From positions 1 through 64,000 of the forward strand of contig NZ_RWIM01000081.1 in NCBI RefSeq assembly GCF_009764645.1: DNA of 64,000 nucleotides, in the 5' to 3' direction. The notes under the pieces are model-generated. The model had not been told where the DNA came from. It saw nothing but the letters and a program-made list of their open reading frames with translations, and searched no databases. Positions 56,797-64,000 of the stretch are shown here, piece after piece. Every line of letters starts with the position of its first letter. The stretch's first letter is position 1. This DNA is from Pseudomonas sp. PB106. GTDB lineage: Bacteria > Pseudomonadota > Gammaproteobacteria > Pseudomonadales > Pseudomonadaceae. A program made the translations under genes and the position numbers.

Positions 56797-56910
56797 TACC
56801 CGTCATTCAGGATTTGCACTGAAACTGCCGCTGCGTGAACAGCAACCCATCCACCCAACCGCCATACCCGAAAGTCCAACAGATCGAACAATAAAAAACA
56901 GAGAGGACTT

Positions 56911-58281
56911 ATGACTTCCACCACACAGCTCAAACCCACACTCGGCACCCTGCATCTTTGGGGCATTGCCGTCGGCCTGGTGATTTCTGGCGAATACTTC
57001 GGCTGGAGCTACGGCTGGGGCACCGCCGGCACCCTGGGTTTTCTGGTCACGGCGCTGATGGTCGCGACCATGTACACCTGCTTCATCTTCAGTTTCACCG
57101 AATTGACCACCGCCATCCCACACGCCGGCGGGCCATTTGCCTACAGCCGTCGGGCGTTCGGCGAGAAAGGCGGATTGATCGCCGGCATCGCCACGCTGAT
57201 CGAATTCGTCTTTGCGCCACCGGCGATTGCCATGGCCATCGGTGCTTATCTGAATGTGCAATATCCCGAGCTTGATCCGAAGATCGCCGCCGTCGGCGCC
57301 TATTTCGTGTTCATGACCCTGAATATTCTCGGTGTCAGCATCGCGGCGACCTTCGAGCTGGTGGTCACCGTACTCGCCGTCGCCGAGTTGCTGGTGTTCA
57401 TGGGCGTGGTCGCGCCGGGCTTCAGCTTCAGCAATTTCGTGCTCAATGGCTGGTCGGGTGCCAACGAATTCACCATGGCTTCGATTCCGGGAATCTTTGC
57501 CGCGATACCGTTCGCGATCTGGTTCTTCCTCGCCATCGAAGGCGCCGCCATGGCCGCCGAAGAGGCGAAAGACCCGAAACGCACGATCCCCAAGGCTTAC
57601 GTCAGCGGCATTCTGACCTTGGTGTTCCTGGCCATCGGCGTGATGGTCATGGCCGGCGGCGTTGGCGACTGGCGTCAGCTGTCGAACATCAACGATCCGC
57701 TGCCGCAAGCGATGAAAGCCGTGGTCGGCAATAACTCGACGTGGATGCACATGCTGGTGTGGATCGGTCTGTTCGGGCTGGTGGCGAGTTTCCACGGGAT
57801 CATTCTCGGCTACTCGCGACAGTTCTTCGCCCTCGCCCGCGCCGGTTATTTGCCGAAAGGCCTGGCCAAGCTCTCGCGCTTTCAGACCCCGCACCGGGCG
57901 ATTCTGGCCGGTGGCGTGATCGGCATTGCGGCGATCTACAGCGATGGTCTGGTCAATCTGCAAGGCATGACCCTGACGGCGGCGATGATCACCATGTCGG
58001 TGTTTGGCGCGATCGTGATGTACATCATCAGCATGCTCAGCCTGTTCAAACTGCGCAAAACCGAACCGAATCTGGAACGCACCTTCCGGGCGCCGGGCTA
58101 TCCGGTGGTGCCGGCGATTGCGCTGTTTCTGGCGGTGGTGTGCCTGGTGGCGATGGCGTGGTTCAACACGCTGATCGGTTGTGTGTTCCTCGGTTTCATG
58201 GCCGCCGGGTATCTGTATTTCCAGCTGACTGCCAAGCAACGCTCCGAAGCGCCGGCAGACGCTATGCTCGAAGGTATCTGA
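56911..58281 (+). CDS. eat: Ethanolamine permease
   Basis: A 456-residue APC-superfamily transporter with about twelve membrane helices. The first helix region carries the APC substrate motif around GLVISGEYFGWSYGWG, and IPHAGGPFAYSRRAFG is typical of the amino-acid/ethanolamine group. Position between an aldehyde dehydrogenase and eutBC makes ethanolamine the likely substrate. GAGAGG precedes the ATG. The gap of 164 nt to eutB is filled by a REP, which may separate expression levels of permease and lyase. Confidence 0.93.
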   Translation: MTSTTQLKPTLGTLHLWGIAVGLVISGEYFGWSYGWGTAGTLGFLVTALMVATMYTCFIFSFTELTTAIPHAGGPFAYSRRAFGEKGGLIAGIATLIEFVFAPPAIAMAIGAYLNVQYPELDPKIAAVGAYFVFMTLNILGVSIAATFELVVTVLAVAELLVFMGVVAPGFSFSNFVLNGWSGANEFTMASIPGIFAAIPFAIWFFLAIEGAAMAAEEAKDPKRTIPKAYVSGILTLVFLAIGVMVMAGGVGDWRQLSNINDPLPQAMKAVVGNNSTWMHMLVWIGLFGLVASFHGIILGYSRQFFALARAGYLPKGLAKLSRFQTPHRAILAGGVIGIAAIYSDGLVNLQGMTLTAAMITMSVFGAIVMYIISMLSLFKLRKTEPNLERTFRAPGYPVVPAIALFLAVVCLVAMAWFNTLIGCVFLGFMAAGYLYFQLTAKQRSEAPADAMLEGI

Positions 58282-58325
58282 CTGCCATATAAAAGTGCAC
58301 AGCGCCCAGTCAGGCACTGTGCTGG

Positions 58326-58425
58326 AACCCTGTAGGAGCTGCCGCAGGCTGCGATCTTTTGATCTTGATCTTCTTAACAGCAAGATCAAAAGATCGCAGC
58401 CTTCGGCAGTTCCTATAGGGGGTTT
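58326..58425. repeat. REP pair (GATCTTTTGATC type) inside the eat-eutBC operon
   Basis: Inverted arms AACCCTGTAGGAGCTGCCGC and the degenerate mirror CTTCGGCAGTTCCTATAGGG lie between eat and eutB and end 20 nt before the eutB start codon. Confidence 0.88.
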
Positions 58426-58445
58426 ATCGTTTACAGGAGGATATT

Positions 58446-59840
58446 GTGGCCGCATTCGCCCATTCCGTCGGCGCCCAGACCTATCGCTTCGACAGCCTGA
58501 AGGACGTCATGGCCAAGGCCAGCCCGGCGCGCTCCGGGGATTTCCTCGCCGGTGTCGCCGCGCTCAACGACGGCGAGCGCGTGGCCGCGCAAATGGCGCT
58601 GGCCGACATCCCGCTCACGCATTTCCTGCAGGAAGCGCTGATTCCCTACGAGTCCGATGAAGTCACTCGACTGATCATCGACACCCACGACAAACAAGCC
58701 TTTGCCTTGGTCAGCCACCTCACCGTCGGCGGCTTCCGTGACTGGCTGCTCAGTGACGCAGCTGACGAAACCAGCCTGCGCAACCTCGCACCCGGCCTGA
58801 CCCCGGAAATGGTCGCCGCCGTGTCGAAGATCATGCGCGTGCAGGATCTGGTGCTGGTGGCGCAGAAGATTCGCGTGGTAACAAAGTTTCGCGGCACCCT
58901 TGGCCTGCGCGGGCGCCTGTCGACGCGCCTGCAACCGAATCACCCAACCGACGAACCATCCGGCATCGCCGCGAGCATTCTCGACGGTCTGCTCTACGGT
59001 AATGGCGACGCGATGATCGGCATCAACCCGGCCACCGACAGCATTGCCTCGATCTGCGCGATGCTGGAGATGCTCGATGCGATCATCCAGCGCTACGACA
59101 TCCCGACCCAGGCCTGCGTGCTGACCCACGTCACCACGTCCATCGAGGCGATCAACCGAGGCGTGCCGCTCGACCTGGTGTTCCAGTCGATTGCTGGCAC
59201 CGAAGCGGCCAACGCCAGTTTCGGCATCAACCTCAACGTATTGCAGGAAGGCTACGACGCCGGTTTGAGCCTGAATCGCGGCACCCTCGGACAAAACCTG
59301 ATGTATTTCGAGACCGGTCAAGGCAGCGCACTGTCGGCCAACGCCCATCATGGCGTCGACCAACAGACCTGCGAGACGCGGGCCTACGCCGTGGCGCGAC
59401 ACTTCAAGCCGTTCCTGGTGAACACCGTCGTAGGATTTATCGGCCCGGAGTACCTGTACAACGGCAAGCAGATCATCCGCGCCGGCCTCGAAGACCACTT
59501 CTGCGGCAAGCTGCTCGGCGTGCCGATGGGCTGCGACATCTGCTACACCAACCACGCCGAAGCCGATCAGGACGACATGGACACCCTGCTGACGCTCTTG
59601 GGTGTCGCCGGGATCAACTTCATCATGGGCATCCCCGGCTCCGACGACATCATGCTCAACTACCAGACCACGTCGTTCCACGACGCGCTCTACGCGCGCC
59701 AGACCCTGGGCTTGAAACCCGCCCCGGAGTTCGAGCAGTGGCTGGCGAACATGGGCATCTTCACGCAAGCGGACGGCAAGGTTCGCTTCGGAAACAACCT
59801 GCCGCCGGCCTTCCGCCAGGCGTTGGCGCAACTGGGATGA
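58446..59840 (+). CDS. eutB: Ethanolamine ammonia-lyase large subunit
   Basis: A 464-residue subunit of the adenosylcobalamin-dependent lyase that splits ethanolamine to acetaldehyde and ammonia. Family stretches include [38 protein letters not shown] and [20 protein letters not shown]. It has a GTG start with a strong AGGAGG site 5 nt upstream. eutC overlaps its stop (ATGA). Neither eutA reactivase nor shell proteins are present, so this is the non-compartment type seen in pseudomonads. Confidence 0.96.
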   Translation: MAAFAHSVGAQTYRFDSLKDVMAKASPARSGDFLAGVAALNDGERVAAQMALADIPLTHFLQEALIPYESDEVTRLIIDTHDKQAFALVSHLTVGGFRDWLLSDAADETSLRNLAPGLTPEMVAAVSKIMRVQDLVLVAQKIRVVTKFRGTLGLRGRLSTRLQPNHPTDEPSGIAASILDGLLYGNGDAMIGINPATDSIASICAMLEMLDAIIQRYDIPTQACVLTHVTTSIEAINRGVPLDLVFQSIAGTEAANASFGINLNVLQEGYDAGLSLNRGTLGQNLMYFETGQGSALSANAHHGVDQQTCETRAYAVARHFKPFLVNTVVGFIGPEYLYNGKQIIRAGLEDHFCGKLLGVPMGCDICYTNHAEADQDDMDTLLTLLGVAGINFIMGIPGSDDIMLNYQTTSFHDALYARQTLGLKPAPEFEQWLANMGIFTQADGKVRFGNNLPPAFRQALAQLG

Positions 59841-60670
59841 GCCGTATGGAAAAACCGCCCGTGGACCCGCAAAACCCTTGGCTGGAACTACGCCGACTGA
59901 CCCCGGCGCGCATCGCTCTCGGTCGCACCGGCACCAGCCTGCCGACGACCGCGCAACTGGATTTCCAGTTCGCCCACGCCCAGGCACGCGATGCTGTGCA
60001 TCTGCCGTTCGATCACGCTGGCCTCAGTACGCAATTGATTGAGCGCGGGCGCGAGAGCCTGCTGTTGCACAGCGCCGCCGTGGATCGCAACAGCTATCTG
60101 CAACGCCCGGATCTGGGGCGCAAGCTCAGCGATGACTCAGCACAAAGCCTGCGTGACTATGCGGCGGCGCATCCGGGCGGCGTGGATCTGGCAATTGTCG
60201 TGGCTGATGGCCTGTCGGCGCTGGCGGTGCATCGCCATACGCTGCCGTTTCTTACCCGTCTGGAAGAACAAATGGCCGGCGATGACTGGTCAATTGCACC
60301 GGTCGTGCTGGTGGAACAGGGCCGCGTCGCGGTCGGTGATGAAATCGGCCAGTTGCTCGGCGCAAAAATGCTGGTGATGCTGATCGGCGAGCGGCCGGGC
60401 CTCAGCTCGCCGGACAGCCTCGGTTTATATTTCACCTACAATCCAAAAATCGGCCTGACCGACGCCTACCGCAATTGCATCTCCAACGTGCGGCTCGAAG
60501 GCTTGAGCTACGGCATGGCGGCGCATCGCTTGCTGTATCTGATGCGTGAAGCCTGTCGACGGCAGTTGTCGGGGGTCAACCTGAAGGACGAAGCACAGGT
60601 TCAGACGCTGGAATCGGATGCCGGTGTAGATATGAAGGGCAATTTCCTACTCGACCCGCCCACAACCTGA
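59837..60670 (+). CDS. eutC: Ethanolamine ammonia-lyase small subunit
   Basis: A 277-residue partner of EutB that helps hold the B12 cofactor. Recognisable parts are [41 protein letters not shown] (interrupted here), [17 protein letters not shown] and [20 protein letters not shown]. The ATG at 59837 overlaps the eutB stop codon, indicating coupling; a second ATG three codons on is also possible. The open frame extends further upstream inside eutB but without reason to start there. Confidence 0.95.
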   Translation: MSRMEKPPVDPQNPWLELRRLTPARIALGRTGTSLPTTAQLDFQFAHAQARDAVHLPFDHAGLSTQLIERGRESLLLHSAAVDRNSYLQRPDLGRKLSDDSAQSLRDYAAAHPGGVDLAIVVADGLSALAVHRHTLPFLTRLEEQMAGDDWSIAPVVLVEQGRVAVGDEIGQLLGAKMLVMLIGERPGLSSPDSLGLYFTYNPKIGLTDAYRNCISNVRLEGLSYGMAAHRLLYLMREACRRQLSGVNLKDEAQVQTLESDAGVDMKGNFLLDPPTT

Positions 60671-60785
60671 ACCGTTTCCGCATTGCGTTTCTGCGCTGGT
60701 TTCAGGCAGGATCGATGCACGGCCGCCCGGGTTTCCCATCGCCGTCAGAGCAGTTGAAGACAGCCACTTGAAGACGAGACCTATC

Positions 60786-61247
60786 ATGCGGATTATTCAA
60801 GCGACCCTCGAACATCTGGATTTGTTGACCCCGTTGTTCGTCAAATATCGCGAGTTCTACGGTTCCCTGCCTTACCCGGATTCCTCCCGCGCGTTTCTCG
60901 AAAAACGCCTGCGCCGCAAGGAATCGGTGATCTATCTGGCCCTGGCCGATGATGACGACAAGAAACTGATGGGCTTCTGTCAGCTCTACCCAAGCTTTTC
61001 CTCGCTGTCGCTCAAGCGCGTGTGGATCCTCAATGACATCTATGTCGCCGAAGACGCCCGCCGCCAATTGGTCGCCGACAACCTGATCCGCACCGCGAAA
61101 AAAATGGCCAAGGAAACCCAAGCCGTGCGCATGCGCGTTTCCACCAGCAGCAATAACGAAGTCGCGCAGAAAACCTACGAATCCATCGGGTTCAAGGAAG
61201 ACACCGAGTTCAAGAACTATGTACTGCCGATCAGCGACGAGCTCTGA
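60786..61247 (+). CDS. GNAT family N-acetyltransferase
   Basis: A 153-residue acetyltransferase fold protein. The acetyl-CoA-binding segment follows the strand VWILNDIYVAEDARRQ, and the C-terminal NNEVAQKTYESIGFKED is the usual GNAT motif B. The Q/RxxGxG/A loop is degenerate here (RRQLVADN). The substrate is unknown. The ATG at 60786 is preferred over one six codons upstream. It follows eutC by 115 nt and is probably independent. Confidence 0.88.
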   Translation: MRIIQATLEHLDLLTPLFVKYREFYGSLPYPDSSRAFLEKRLRRKESVIYLALADDDDKKLMGFCQLYPSFSSLSLKRVWILNDIYVAEDARRQLVADNLIRTAKKMAKETQAVRMRVSTSSNNEVAQKTYESIGFKEDTEFKNYVLPISDEL

Positions 61248-61266
61248 TCGCGCCTACAACCTGTGA

Positions 61267-61286
61267 TGAGGGAGCCCGCTCCCTCA
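61267..61286 (+). terminator. Hairpin after the GNAT gene
   Basis: TGAGGGAG-CCCG-CTCCCTCA is a perfect 8-bp stem with a tetraloop, 20 nt after the stop. No T-run follows. Confidence 0.4.
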
Positions 61287-61370
61287 GAAACGCAAATCAC
61301 ATCCCTGACAATTGTTCACACCTCGACATCCCTCGCTACAAAACCAACGCGCTTTTCGTCCTTCAGACCG

Positions 61371-61425
61371 TATAATCCCGATCTTTCCGGCTTGTAAGAA
61401 AAACTACACCCCGCTGTAGGCTTAC
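61371..61425 (+). promoter_or_regulatory. Candidate -10 box and structured leader of dedA
   Basis: TATAAT at 61371-61376 lies 104 nt before dedA; the -35 is weak. Just downstream, a nested hairpin can form: GTAAG (61394-61398) with CTTAC (61421-61425), and CTACA (61404-61408) with TGTAG (61415-61419). Confidence 0.4.
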
Positions 61426-61479
61426 TCCCGATTTACCCGCACAGACCCGCTGAGTCGGGCCGCCACCACAGGTGCCCCC

Positions 61480-62130
61480 ATGGATTTCAACCCGCTCGAC
61501 CTTATCCTGCATCTCGACGTTTACCTCGATTTGCTGGTGAACAACTATGGGCCATGGATCTACGCCATCCTGTTTTTGGTGATCTTCTGTGAAACCGGTC
61601 TGGTCGTGATGCCGTTCCTGCCGGGCGATTCGCTGTTGTTCATTGCCGGCGCCGTGGCGGCTGGCGGGGGCATGGACCCCGTGTTGCTAGGCGGTTTGCT
61701 GATGCTGGCAGCGATCATGGGGGACAGTACCAACTACGTGATCGGACGAACGGCGGGGGAAAAGCTGTTCAGCAATCCCAATTCGAAAATCTTCCGTCGC
61801 GACTACCTGCAAAAAACCCACGATTTCTATGACAAGCACGGCGGCAAGACCGTGACCCTGGCGCGCTTCCTGCCAATCATTCGTACCTTTGCGCCGTTCG
61901 TCGCCGGTGTGGCGCGGATGCCTTACCCACGCTTTTTCGGCTTCAGCGTGCTCGGCACCATCCTCTGGGTGGGCGGTCTGGTGACGCTGGGTTACTTCTT
62001 CGGCAACGTGCCATTCATCAAGAAAAACCTGTCGCTGCTGGTAGTCGCAATCATCCTGCTGTCGCTGATACCGATGATTCTCGGCGTGGTTCGCAGCCGT
62101 TTCGGCGGCAGCAAAGTCGAATCGCACTAA
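61480..62130 (+). CDS. DedA family membrane protein
   Basis: A 216-residue polytopic protein of the DedA/VTT family, with about five hydrophobic helices. Family motifs are FCETGLVVMPFLPGDSLLF, GGKTVTLARFLPIIRTFAPF and VAGVARMPYPRF, including the conserved Arg residues and the acidic FCETG. DedA proteins support envelope integrity and carrier-lipid or phospholipid flipping. This is a second DedA domain besides the fusion at 35362. mtfA follows after only 3 nt. Confidence 0.94.
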   Translation: MDFNPLDLILHLDVYLDLLVNNYGPWIYAILFLVIFCETGLVVMPFLPGDSLLFIAGAVAAGGGMDPVLLGGLLMLAAIMGDSTNYVIGRTAGEKLFSNPNSKIFRRDYLQKTHDFYDKHGGKTVTLARFLPIIRTFAPFVAGVARMPYPRFFGFSVLGTILWVGGLVTLGYFFGNVPFIKKNLSLLVVAIILLSLIPMILGVVRSRFGGSKVESH

Positions 62131-62133
62131 GCA

Positions 62134-62946
62134 ATGTGGTCGCTGAGCGCCTGGCGTCGCCGGCGCATCCTGGCGAAACACCCGATTGCCGACGACATGT
62201 GGCAACGGGTGCGCCATCACCTGAGCTTTCTCGACGGCATCACTGCCGAGCAAGACCAGTGGCTACGCGAAGCCTGCGTGCTGTTCCTCGAAGAAAAACA
62301 CCTGACCGCCCTGCCCGGCGTCGAGCTGCATCAGGAGCAACGCTTGTTGCTCGCAGCCCAGGCGCAATTGCCGCTGCTCAATCTCGGCGATCTGAACTGG
62401 TATCAGGGTTTTCACGAAATCGTTCTCTATCCCGACGACTTCCTCAGCCCCCAGCGCCATCGCGACGCCAGCGGCATTGAGCACGAATGGGACGGCGAAC
62501 ACAGCGGCGAAGCGTGGCAACAGGGTCCGATCATTCTCGCTTGGCCCGGCGTCATGGCCAGTGGTGGCTGGGAAGGTTACAACCTGGTGATCCACGAACT
62601 GGCGCATAAACTCGACATGCTCAACGGCGACGCCAACGGCCTGCCACCGCTGCACGCCGATATGCGTGTCAGCGACTGGGCTGAAGTCATGCAGGCCGCT
62701 TATGACGATCTCGATGGCCAGCTCGAGCGCAACCCCGATGCCGAAACGGCCATCGATCCTTACGCCGCCGAAAACCCTGCGGAGTTCTTTGCGGTCACCA
62801 GCGAGTACTTCTTCAGCGCCCCGGATCTGCTGCACGAGGCTTATCCACAGGTCTATGCGCAGTTGCAGCTTTTTTACCGCCAGGATCCGTTGGGCAGGTT
62901 GCGGCAACTTCAGGCCACAGACCCGGTCTATCAGGCGCACGAGTAA
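62134..62946 (+). CDS. mtfA: Zinc-dependent peptidase MtfA (M90)
   Basis: A 270-residue cytosolic metallopeptidase with the zinc motif HELAH in [13 protein letters not shown] and the downstream Glu ligand expected in [15 protein letters not shown]. coli MtfA binds the Mlc repressor and controls ptsG, and has aminopeptidase activity; here the regulated target is unknown, since pseudomonads lack that exact circuit. The start follows the dedA stop by 3 nt, suggesting a two-gene operon. Confidence 0.93.
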   Translation: MWSLSAWRRRRILAKHPIADDMWQRVRHHLSFLDGITAEQDQWLREACVLFLEEKHLTALPGVELHQEQRLLLAAQAQLPLLNLGDLNWYQGFHEIVLYPDDFLSPQRHRDASGIEHEWDGEHSGEAWQQGPIILAWPGVMASGGWEGYNLVIHELAHKLDMLNGDANGLPPLHADMRVSDWAEVMQAAYDDLDGQLERNPDAETAIDPYAAENPAEFFAVTSEYFFSAPDLLHEAYPQVYAQLQLFYRQDPLGRLRQLQATDPVYQAHE

Positions 62947-62991
62947 GCGCTGCACGACTTCTGGTACGTGGCGTCGGCGTAGGAATATGCC

Positions 62992-62997
62992 TATAAT
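62992..62997 (+). promoter_or_regulatory. Candidate -10 box of ppa
   Basis: A perfect TATAAT lies 61 nt upstream of the ppa start. The -35 at 17-nt spacing (TGGCGT) is poor. Confidence 0.45.
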
Positions 62998-63058
62998 CGC
63001 CGCCACTTTTTGGTCAATCCGGCCAAGTGTTTTTTGTCAACTACGGGGGCAACGCCCA

Positions 63059-63586
63059 ATGAGCTACAGCAAGATTCCGGCTGGCAAAGACCTGCCGAAC
63101 GACATCTACGTCGCGATCGAGATCCCGGCCAACCACGCGCCGATCAAATACGAAATCGACAAAGACAGCGATTGCCTGTTCGTTGACCGTTTCATGGCCA
63201 CCCCAATGTTCTACCCGGCCAACTACGGTTACATTCCGAACACCCTGGCTGACGACGGTGATCCCCTCGACGTGCTGGTTGTGACCCCTTACCCGGTTGC
63301 GCCAGGCTCGGTGATCCGCGCCCGCCCAGTCGGCATCCTGAACATGACCGACGACGGCGGCGGCGATGCCAAAGTCATCGCAGTGCCGCACGACAAGCTG
63401 TCCCAGCTCTATGTCGATGTGAAGGAATACACTGACCTGCCTCCTCTGCTGATCCAGCAGATCGAGCACTTCTTCGCGAACTACAAAGATCTCGAAAAAG
63501 GCAAATGGGTCAAGATCGAAGGCTGGGCCGGTGCTGACGCCGCCCGCGAAGCGATCACCAAGTCGGTTGCTGCCTACAAAGGCTAA
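63059..63586 (+). CDS. ppa: Inorganic pyrophosphatase
   Basis: A 175-residue family I pyrophosphatase that hydrolyses PPi to drive biosynthesis. The signature with the metal-binding aspartates is [11 protein letters not shown], and other active-site parts are [20 protein letters not shown] and [13 protein letters not shown]. It is the E. coli-type hexameric form by length. The ATG at 63059 is used; a longer open frame upstream runs through mtfA in another frame. An intrinsic terminator follows. Confidence 0.97.
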   Translation: MSYSKIPAGKDLPNDIYVAIEIPANHAPIKYEIDKDSDCLFVDRFMATPMFYPANYGYIPNTLADDGDPLDVLVVTPYPVAPGSVIRARPVGILNMTDDGGGDAKVIAVPHDKLSQLYVDVKEYTDLPPLLIQQIEHFFANYKDLEKGKWVKIEGWAGADAAREAITKSVAAYKG

Positions 63587-63614
63587 GCGTCTGCGACCCG
63601 CGTGATGCTTGACG

Positions 63615-63641
63615 AAAACCCCGGTTGATCCGGGGTTTTTT
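63615..63641 (+). terminator. Intrinsic terminator of ppa
   Basis: AACCCCGG and CCGGGGTT form an 8-bp stem around TTGAT, followed by TTTT. It lies 30 nt after the ppa stop. Confidence 0.9.
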
Positions 63642-63809
63642 GTGCGTGGGAAATGCCCTCTTAAACAGAGTGTTTATGGAGGACTACAGAAAAGTTTTAA
63701 CCTGTGTAATTTCCCACAGGAGCGTCTTACATCCCGTCGCAAAATACAGGCGCTTTTTGAACGCTCGGTTTATTCAAACCGCTCTAGCTCGGCCGTAGAC
63801 TCCGTGTTT

Positions 63810-64000
63810 ATGAGAAAGAACACTAGCGGTCCACGATTCAAGGCACTCCTGGAAGCAGCGAACATCACCACCACGGGATTCGCCAAGTTCTGGGGCACGG
63901 AAGCCCAAAATGTCCACAACTGGTACACCCGAGGTGTGCCGGCCTATCGTCTGGAAGAAGTCGCGCGCCTGCTGTCGGTCAACAGCGACTGGCTGAAAAC
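63810..64000 (+). CDS. Helix-turn-helix regulator, 3' end cut by window
   Basis: An open frame from the ATG at 63810 runs to the window end (63 full codons). It begins MRKNTSGPRFKALLEAANIT and continues TTGFAKFWGTEAQNVHNWY, then RGVPAYRLEEVARLLSVNSD. The GFAKFWG-NVHNWYTRGVP pattern resembles a Cro/C1-type helix-turn-helix in which the recognition helix selects where to bind. No clear ribosome site lies upstream, and the protein continues beyond the window, so its full identity is unknown. Confidence 0.7.
   Translation, partial: MRKNTSGPRFKALLEAANITTTGFAKFWGTEAQNVHNWYTRGVPAYRLEEVARLLSVNSDWLK

Larger units (their letters stand above)
56606..56910. other. 305-nt gap with REP and second sigma-54 promoter
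   Basis: Between the aldehyde dehydrogenase and permease genes. It contains a REP pair (56651-56742) and the promoter at 56781-56796, followed by a leader of about 100 nt. Nothing else was recognised; no dyad like those at 54890 is obvious here. Confidence 0.6.

Noticed and set aside
58446..60670. Part of a eut microcompartment operon
   Set aside because: No shell, eutA, eutD or eutE-like genes around; the cluster contains only permease, lyase subunits, an aldehyde dehydrogenase and a regulator.
63676..63795. 39-codon open frame between the ppa terminator and the end gene
   Set aside because: It has no ribosome site, and its translation is unconvincing with no recognisable pattern.

Overview
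The window is a high-GC gammaproteobacterial chromosome segment, most likely from the Pseudomonas fluorescens group. Three things point there: the gene orders thiD-thiE-hemL, miaB/ybeZ-ybeY-corC-lnt and proA-nadD-rsfS-rlmH-mrdA-rodA-mltB-rlpA-dacA-ybeD-lipB-lipA; many Pseudomonas-type REP palindromes (GTAGGAGCTGCCG and GTGGGAGC families) between genes; and a sigma-54 controlled ethanolamine cluster with the same genes I remember from P. putida. I see no tRNA, rRNA, CRISPR array, insertion sequence or prophage.

Layout. 1-4.2 kb: an AidB-like acyl-CoA dehydrogenase and a 7TMR-DISM hybrid histidine kinase. 4.5-8.5 kb: thiamine synthesis (thiD, thiE), hemL, a Sel1-repeat protein and a DUF1820 protein. 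8.6-14 kb: miaB, then the ybeZ-ybeY-corC-lnt operon. 14.1-21.6 kb: an ElyC/YdcF protein, a small conserved protein, leuS-lptE-holA, arfA and a lipoprotein lytic transglycosylase. 21.8-34.4 kb: ldcA, then a long minus-strand block for lipoylation, cell-wall elongation, ribosome maturation, NAD and proline synthesis. 34.5-36.7 kb: an AAG-type DNA glycosylase and a DedA-PAP2 fusion.

36.7-42.9 kb is the most unusual stretch. Two small unrecognised minus-strand genes face an AT-rich gap. Divergent to them is a two-gene operon: an 1179-residue protein with a TcdA/TcdB-like pore region and glycine/aspartate-rich RTX-like motifs, followed 4 nt later by a 538-residue protein whose C-terminus looks like an ADP-ribosyltransferase. 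A larger paralogue of the second protein (767 residues, with an internally duplicated N-terminal module) sits alone at 48.0-50.3 kb, beyond a set of ordinary genes (LON-domain protein, lrgB, lrgA, MaoC hydratase, a MORN-repeat/C13-protease lipoprotein and a TIP30-like oxidoreductase). I read this as a candidate pore/ADP-ribosyltransferase toxin system with a second, separately inserted effector. The ART and pore assignments come from motifs and memory, not from a search.

50.3-64 kb: yceK, ubiX and mpl; a sigma-54 activator divergent from an aldehyde dehydrogenase, ethanolamine permease and EutBC, with two good -24/-12 promoters and two candidate activator palindromes; then a GNAT acetyltransferase, DedA, MtfA, ppa and the start of a helix-turn-helix regulator cut by the window end.

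The 54-codon arfA gene carries a strong hairpin followed by a T-rich run inside its coding sequence. This is the hallmark of the tmRNA-controlled backup ribosome-rescue circuit.
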